Source: Spirochaetaceae bacterium (GTDB taxonomy: Bacteria; Spirochaetota; Spirochaetia; Treponematales; Breznakiellaceae). Taken from it: DNA of 8,598 nucleotides. The DNA is taken from NCBI GenBank assembly GCA_031255655.1, contig JAIRSB010000112.1, positions 1 to 8,598 on the forward strand, read 5' to 3'. Under the pieces are notes generated by a model. The model did not search any database and was not told the origin of the DNA. It saw only the letters and a program-made list of their open reading frames with translations. Positions 4,668 through 8,598 of the stretch are shown one piece after another. Every line of letters starts with the position of its first letter. Position 1 is the first letter of the stretch. A program made the translations under genes and the position numbers.

Positions 4668-7535
4668 TTAATTTTCTGGGTAGAGTATCACGGTTGCGGC
4701 ACCTTGCCGCAGAATATCCCTCATCAAATTTTGCATATCGGATTGGCGCAGCGCTTCATAAGCAGACGGGCGCTCATACAAATGATCCAGCGGAATATCA
4801 AAAAGCGCACGGTAATTAGCGAACGTACTGCTTAAAAAATAATTACTTTGCATGTAGGTTTCCCAGCTTTTCACTAAAGATTTCCGCGCATTATCCAGAG
4901 TATCCGCGTTTATGTTTCCAGCCGCGATTTTCGCCAACTCTGCCTCAACCGCTTGGTTCAACTCCTCGGCACGCTTCGGGTCGCAGGCAAATCTCACAGA
5001 GAAACGAAGCTCTCCATTGAGCGGTGTCGGCGATAACGAGACAGACGCGCCTATGGAATAAGCCCCCCCCAGTTTTTCACGGATGGATTCTACCAATACA
5101 ATGTCCAGATACGATGAAAGCAGACTGCATACCAGACTTGTGTTTTCGTCAAAAGTTCTGGGAATGAACCTGCCGGAGTAAACAAAACCCCTGTCCTCTT
5201 TTCCTTTGCGAATAACAAGGTCCGTCTTACCCGGCCTTTGAATAGGCGGGGTAAGGGCTTCCCATTTATTGAATTCGTCTTTGGCCGGAATTGACGCTAT
5301 ATATGTTTCGACAAAATCCCGCATCGCGTCAAAATCGATGTTTCCGGTGATGGCAAAGGCGTAATCGGCCGGGTTAAAGCATTTTTCCAAAAAGGCGAGT
5401 GCGCCGGCTGCGTTGATTTTTGGCAGATCATCAAGTGTCATCGGCATAAAGCGCGGGTTTTCGCCGTAAGTTACCCTTTGTATTTCGTCACTAAATACGG
5501 ATTCCGGGTTTTGCGAACGCTGGGCAAGAATCGTCCGGTACTCGTCCGTTACAACTTTGACCGCCTGCGGGTCTATTCTTACATCGGTAAAATGCAGGTA
5601 GAGCAGTTCAAACAGCGTTTTAGCGTCTTTCGTGTTAGACGCGCCTCTAATGTTTCGCGAAAAATTGCTGGTGGAGAATGAGACAGAAACCTGTTTCCCC
5701 GCAAGTTTTTTTACAAGCTCGCTTCTCGGCCAAGGCCCAACTCCGGACGCGCTTAAAAGCTCCGCCGCCAGCTCCGCAGAAATAGCGTCTTCCAGCGGCG
5801 CGGCGGCAGTGCCGCCGCGTGAAGCTGCGTATAACTCGATGTCATCATTCTTGTTCACAGTGTTTTGCAGCAACACCGAAGCCCCATTACTGAGCTTCCA
5901 TTCAACAATTCCGGTTTTTTCATCAGTCGTTTCTTCAATAATTTGGCCGCGAACAGGCGCTTCGTCCAGCAACTCCGAATCGAAGGCAGCCTCTACCGGC
6001 CTTGCTATCCTAAGCCTACCTGCACTTTTTACCTTCTGTTCTATGATGTCTTTCGATGGGATTACAGGGGCTTCCGCCTCCGGCGCAGCTATGAAAACAA
6101 ACACATCGTCATCCGCAAAATAGCCTCTTGCCACTTTGTGAACATCGTTTCTGCTTATATTCGGCAGTAACCTTTCAGCTGTCGCCAATTTCCATTCAGC
6201 GTCCGGCGCGGGTGCGCCGCTTAAAAAATGCTCCGTCAATTCAGAAGTAACAACAGCCGTATCCGTTTTCTCTTTTTCCGCGGCAGCCTGCCTTAAAACA
6301 GATAGAAGGTCGTGTTTTGCGCGGTTAATTTCAGCAGCAGAAAATCCATACCGCCTCATAGATTCTTTCATAACAAGCAAATCGTCCAACGAAGCCTCTA
6401 CCATGCCCGGCTTGCTGACGAAGACAAGCTCGTAAAAAAGTGACGGACGGACGATACTGAACTCGCCCGCGCCGCCGGCAACATAAGGCGCATCTGGATT
6501 GAGTGCGTCGTCGTTGAAACGTTCGTTCAACATCCGGCTGATTAAGTTATCTATCAAATCCTCACGGTATTCGGCGATAGTGTTTTCCTTTTTAACGTAT
6601 TTTTGCTTGTAAGAAAACATTATCGACGTATAGGAAAGTTCAGGGTCTGTAAATATGTCGATGTTGATGTTACCTTTTTCCGGCGGCGGCAGACTGTATT
6701 CGGGACGAACGGGCGAGGCCCCGCCTGCCGGCGCGTTGAAGTATCCGGTAAGACTTTCTTCAAGAGCTGCACCGTCAAAATCTCCGGTAAAAATCACCGC
6801 CATGTTTTCCGGCTTGTACCATTTCTGGTAAAAACCCTTGATTCTCTCCGCCGGAGCGTTCTCGATTATTTCCGGCAGCCCTATTACATCCCGTTCCGCA
6901 TAACGCGACCCTGCCAAAAGCCCTGCCAAAAGCACGACATTTTGCCGCCCGCTCGCGCCCATACGCCGAAGACGGTATTCTTCCATAATTACGCGCCTTT
7001 CATTGTCTACGGAATCCGGCGCAAACGTTATTGCGTGCGTCCAGTCATCGAGAATGTTGAAGGCTTTCTCCGGTATCCGCTTTATTCCGGCGGCATCGGT
7101 TTCAACAGGAACATCTATCCCATAAACAGTCTCGTCCCTTGACGTGTAAGCATTGACCTCCGGGCCGAAACGCATGCCAAGCGAACGCAGATAATCCACC
7201 ACTTCCGAGCCGGAAAACCGTTCCGTTCCGTTGAACGCCATGTGCTCTACAAAGTGCGCAAGCCCGTTCTCGTCATCATCTTCCAAAACAGCTCCGGCAT
7301 TTACCGCCAATGTCAGTGTAGCGCGCTCTTCCGGCATCCGGTTTTCGTAAATGTAATAACGCAAGCCGTTATCCAGCGTACCCTGCCGCAGGTTTTCCAT
7401 AAGGGGGATGGGATCTTTTGGGGATAACCCATTGTAACCTGCGCCGCCAGTGGCGCAGGTTGAGCAAAAAAGTATCACCGCGGCGAACTTAATGCTGGTC
7501 ATCAATGTTAGATTGATTCGTTTGTTTCTAGGCAT
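4668..7535 (-). CDS. M16 family zinc metallopeptidase, PqqL-like, exported
   Basis: A 955-residue two-module M16 peptidase. The active module holds the inverted zinc motif HFVEH at 94-98 (H94, H98 bind zinc, E97 is the base), and NERRVIMEEYR at 178-188 supplies the third ligand, a Glu. NGLRYYI (57-63) and VNAYTSRDETVY (127-138) closely follow E. coli PqqL, whose length (931) is similar. The C-terminal half carries the family's substrate-binding REKLGGAY (819-826). The N-terminus (MPRNKR, then a hydrophobic run with Cys at 24 and 27) is an export signal and perhaps a lipoprotein signal, but neither Cys sits in a good lipobox. Start choice: the ATG at 7535-7533 has AGGAG at 7545-7541, five bases away; an in-frame ATG at 7598 would add 21 residues ahead of the signal and has no such support. 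The role is probably peptide breakdown outside the cytoplasm; the substrate is unknown. Oddities: an 8-G run and a 12-bp tandem copy inside the gene. Confidence 0.92.
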   Translation of the reverse strand: MPRNKRINLTLMTSIKFAAVILFCSTCATGGAGYNGLSPKDPIPLMENLRQGTLDNGLRYYIYENRMPEERATLTLAVNAGAVLEDDDENGLAHFVEHMAFNGTERFSGSEVVDYLRSLGMRFGPEVNAYTSRDETVYGIDVPVETDAAGIKRIPEKAFNILDDWTHAITFAPDSVDNERRVIMEEYRLRRMGASGRQNVVLLAGLLAGSRYAERDVIGLPEIIENAPAERIKGFYQKWYKPENMAVIFTGDFDGAALEESLTGYFNAPAGGASPVRPEYSLPPPEKGNINIDIFTDPELSYTSIMFSYKQKYVKKENTIAEYREDLIDNLISRMLNERFNDDALNPDAPYVAGGAGEFSIVRPSLFYELVFVSKPGMVEASLDDLLVMKESMRRYGFSAAEINRAKHDLLSVLRQAAAEKEKTDTAVVTSELTEHFLSGAPAPDAEWKLATAERLLPNISRNDVHKVARGYFADDDVFVFIAAPEAEAPVIPSKDIIEQKVKSAGRLRIARPVEAAFDSELLDEAPVRGQIIEETTDEKTGIVEWKLSNGASVLLQNTVNKNDDIELYAASRGGTAAAPLEDAISAELAAELLSASGVGPWPRSELVKKLAGKQVSVSFSTSNFSRNIRGASNTKDAKTLFELLYLHFTDVRIDPQAVKVVTDEYRTILAQRSQNPESVFSDEIQRVTYGENPRFMPMTLDDLPKINAAGALAFLEKCFNPADYAFAITGNIDFDAMRDFVETYIASIPAKDEFNKWEALTPPIQRPGKTDLVIRKGKEDRGFVYSGRFIPRTFDENTSLVCSLLSSYLDIVLVESIREKLGGAYSIGASVSLSPTPLNGELRFSVRFACDPKRAEELNQAVEAELAKIAAGNINADTLDNARKSLVKSWETYMQSNYFLSSTFANYRALFDIPLDHLYERPSAYEALRQSDMQNLMRDILRQGAATVILYPEN
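5063..5070 (-). repeat. 8-G run (coding strand) inside the M16 peptidase
   Basis: Eight C on the plus strand, so eight G in the coding strand, encoding the Gly-Gly of LGGAY at the substrate-binding site. A one-base slip would shift the frame and remove the last 130 or so residues. Confidence 0.9.
6909..6932 (-). repeat. 12-bp exact tandem duplication inside the M16 peptidase
   Basis: CCCTGCCAAAAG occurs twice head to tail (6909-6920 and 6921-6932), giving LLAGLLAG in the protein at about residues 202-210. The frame is kept. Recall of the E. coli PqqL sequence suggests a single LLA there, so this looks like a local in-frame duplication. Confidence 0.9.
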
Positions 7536-7750
7536 ATTCACTCCTATTAAGAGAATTGATTTTTTGAAGGCTGTTTCAAATCGGATTCTTCCACGCAAGG
7601 TTCCGCGCAGGTTTCCGCGTATTTTGCAACGCTTCTTATTTTAAGATGCCGGTTTGCGGCGTTAAAAAGCAAGCCCAAGCAGGGTTTTGGGTATGTTAAA
7701 GGGAAACACGTGGCTTTGCGATCTTTTTGTTCGATCTCAACAAATAATTC

Positions 7751-7921
7751 CTAAGCCCCATCCGCTCCAATCCAGCGTTTTACATTCACGAGCTTTGTGA
7801 GGTATACCGTATACGGGATACCCATACGAGGCGATGGGCAATATAGCTGAAACCCATGTAAAAACGAGTAGCGGGCTGCGGCGCGGGCAAATGGCTGTGC
7901 GCTTGGTGTTCCGCGCGACAT
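7751..7921 (-). other. Possible short ORF or remnant of a dispersed repeat
   Basis: The minus strand encodes 56 residues from an ATG at 7921, ending VKRWIGADGA. The frame is open further upstream to 8041, but only from a TTG without a ribosome site. The text has an even mix of residues (for example GIPYTVYLTKLVNVKRW), in the GC-rich patch, but no domain I recognise and no good ribosome site. It may be the trace of an older gene or a copy of an interspersed element. A weak stem plus T-run lies downstream on the same strand (7691-7664). I would not call it a gene on this evidence. Confidence 0.2.
7801..7822. repeat. 22-bp near-perfect palindrome
   Basis: The two 11-base halves (GGTATACCGTA and TACGGGATACC) are complementary at 10 of 11 positions, with no loop, centred between 7811 and 7812. 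The shape suits a dimeric DNA-binding protein rather than a terminator. It lies 266 bases upstream of the M16 start. Confidence 0.6.
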
Positions 7922-7998
7922 CCGCGCCGCCGAACGCTTCGGGAATGCTGGCGGCTTGACGATTGACAAAATATGGTTGCTGTTTTTAATGTAGAATT

Positions 7999-8117
7999 GA
8001 CTTGTTCGACAACCCGGTTGGTTGTCTCCCAAGTCTTGCAAAATGCAAAGAATTTTGCTGTTTTTTAACGGTTGTTGTTTAGAAACTTCAGTTTCTAAAC
8101 AACTCTAATAAAAGAGT
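7999..8117 (+). other. Cluster of four stem-loops (possible structured RNA or element end)
   Basis: Four stems follow one another. First, 7999-8035: GACTTG/CAAGTC, a 3x3 internal loop, then GACAACC/GGTTGTC with loop CGGTT. Second, 8038-8058: GCAAAAT/ATTTTGC with a 7-base loop, then T6 at 8061-8066, like a weak terminator. Third, 8074-8103: a perfect 13-bp stem GTTGTTTAGAAAC/GTTTCTAAACAAC with loop TTCA and no U-run. Fourth, 8102-8117: ACTCT/AGAGT with a 6-base loop, sharing two bases with the third. There is no open frame with gene-like features here. It could be a small RNA, a leader, or the folded end of a mobile element; I do not recognise a known family. Confidence 0.4.
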
Positions 8118-8124
8118 ACGGTAA

Positions 8125-8458
8125 ATGAAAAATAATATTTTATGAGTTTTTTGTCATAATCTTTCTTGCCATACCTTCTTGTTCTAAATTACCAGCAATA
8201 TTTGAAGCGCTTGTTTTTTAGATTCAGTGAATGAAACAATTGATTCTGAAGAAAAAACACAAGTATTTATTGAAAATAAAACAAATGAAGCGATGTAGTA
8301 TTTGCGAATGTTTATTTAAAATGAGCAGAATTAGCCAGGATTTCAAAAGGAAAAGAGAAAAAATAAAAATTGCAAAGGGAAGAACGATATATAAGTGGTG
8401 GAATTACACAAAAAGATTATTCGGAATTGAAATTTGCACCACGGCAGGTAGATTCTTT
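8125..8458 (+). pseudogene. Possible broken small lipoprotein gene, spread over three frames
   Basis: An ATG at 8125 begins MKNNIL and hits a stop at 8143. In another frame the text continues as EFFVIIFLAIPSCSK (from 8144), which with the start makes a typical lipoprotein signal peptide. That frame stops at 8219, right after a T6 run, and a third frame then continues as LDSVNETIDSEEKTQVFIE to a stop at 8296. A frame from 8292 reads DVVFANVYLK, then has stops at 8322 and 8364, then YISGGITQKDYSELK (8388-8432), reminiscent of the short C-terminal SHOCT helix pair. Single-base changes in T runs would mend the first two breaks. The stretch is AT-rich, unlike its neighbours. This is either a decayed gene, sequencing error in homopolymers, or chance in AT-rich DNA. 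Confidence 0.3.
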
Positions 8459-8495
8459 TTTATATACCTGTTTATCCATGTCGAGGAGAGTAAAA

Positions 8496-8598
8496 ATGAA
8501 AAAAACGCTTCGGACTGCCGCTTTCGCGCTGATAGCGGGCAGTGTTTTATTTGTCGCTTGTAAAAGTGATTCGGACACGATTAAGATAGGCGGGATTT
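8496..8598 (+). CDS. Lipoprotein, probable branched-chain amino-acid ABC binding protein (LivJ-like), cut by window edge
   Basis: The first 34 codons are visible. Residues 1-22 are a lipoprotein signal: MKKTLR, a hydrophobic core, then LFVAC with lipidation at Cys22; Phe at -3 is loose by general rules but accepted in spirochaetes. After a short polar linker the mature chain begins DTIKIGGI, the first strand typical of type 1 periplasmic binding proteins of the Liv/amide family. AGGAG at 8484-8488 sits seven bases before the ATG; an in-frame ATG at 8478 lacks such a site. The frame is open upstream as far as 8367 because it shares frame with the possible broken gene. No clear promoter was found. 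The family assignment rests on few residues. Confidence 0.75.
   Translation, partial: MKKTLRTAAFALIAGSVLFVACKSDSDTIKIGGI

Larger units (their letters stand above)
7536..7998. other. Non-coding stretch upstream of the M16 gene, with a GC-rich patch
   Basis: No intact gene is evident. The M16 leader contains two near-copies of GCAGGTTTCCGCG at about 7600-7620. A weak minus-strand stem (CCCAA 7674-7678 with TTGGG 7687-7691) is followed on that strand by five T (7668-7664). From about 7800 to 7960 the DNA is clearly richer in G and C than the AT-rich flanks, which suggests a gene remnant or an inserted repeat. I could not assign a firm promoter to the M16 gene. Confidence 0.45.

Noticed and set aside
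6603..7142. 179-residue plus-strand open frame opposite the M16 gene
   Set aside because: It is a shadow of the M16 coding strand, which carries clear catalytic motifs.
7536..7598. 21-residue N-terminal extension of the M16 peptidase from an ATG at 7598
   Set aside because: It would put extra residues ahead of an export signal; the ATG at 7535 has AGGAG at the right distance.
7999..8103. Integron attC recombination site
   Set aside because: The stems lack the conserved RYYYAAC and GTTRRRY core boxes in the right places, and no integrase or cassette is present.
8231..8563. 110-residue Lys-rich plus-strand open frame
   Set aside because: Composition follows AT-rich DNA, no ribosome site, and it overlaps the well-supported lipoprotein start in another frame.

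Overview
The window most likely comes from a spirochaete of the Treponema type. The evidence is the 'LFAGG' signal-peptidase site in the molybdate-binding protein, a loose lipobox (LFVAC) in the last gene, and strong AGGAG ribosome sites. This is inference from protein style; there is no rRNA or other marker here.

Layout. A minus-strand gene is cut at the left edge (1-32). It is followed by about 680 bases with no convincing gene. That stretch holds a 15-G run lying exactly in the 17-bp spacer of a plausible promoter. Next is a complete molybdate ABC importer, modA-modB-modC (711-3352, plus strand). It is tightly packed: modC overlaps modB by 4 bases and starts with TTG. An AT-rich control region (3353-3695) then leads to a 291-residue group 2 sigma-70 factor (3696-4571). 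The best promoter in front of that sigma gene is a near-consensus sigma-54 (-24/-12) element. A symmetrical terminator at 4606-4645 separates the sigma gene from a large convergent M16 zinc peptidase of the PqqL type (4668-7535, minus strand).

The right-hand 960 bases (7536-8495) hold no intact gene. They contain a GC-rich patch with a possible ORF remnant and a 22-bp near-palindrome, then a run of four stem-loops (7999-8117), then an AT-rich stretch that reads as a broken small lipoprotein gene in three frames. The window ends in the first 34 codons of a lipoprotein that looks like a branched-chain amino-acid (LivJ-type) binding protein.

How the parts fit. ModA captures molybdate or tungstate outside the membrane, ModB forms the channel, and ModC drives import with ATP; the metal would serve molybdo- or tungsto-enzymes. 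The sigma factor is a separate unit. A sigma-54 promoter on a sigma-70 family gene would make a two-step sigma relay, like the known RpoN-RpoS cascade of Borrelia. The most notable signals are therefore regulatory: the sigma-54 element with upstream repeats, and the poly-G promoter spacer that could switch by slippage.
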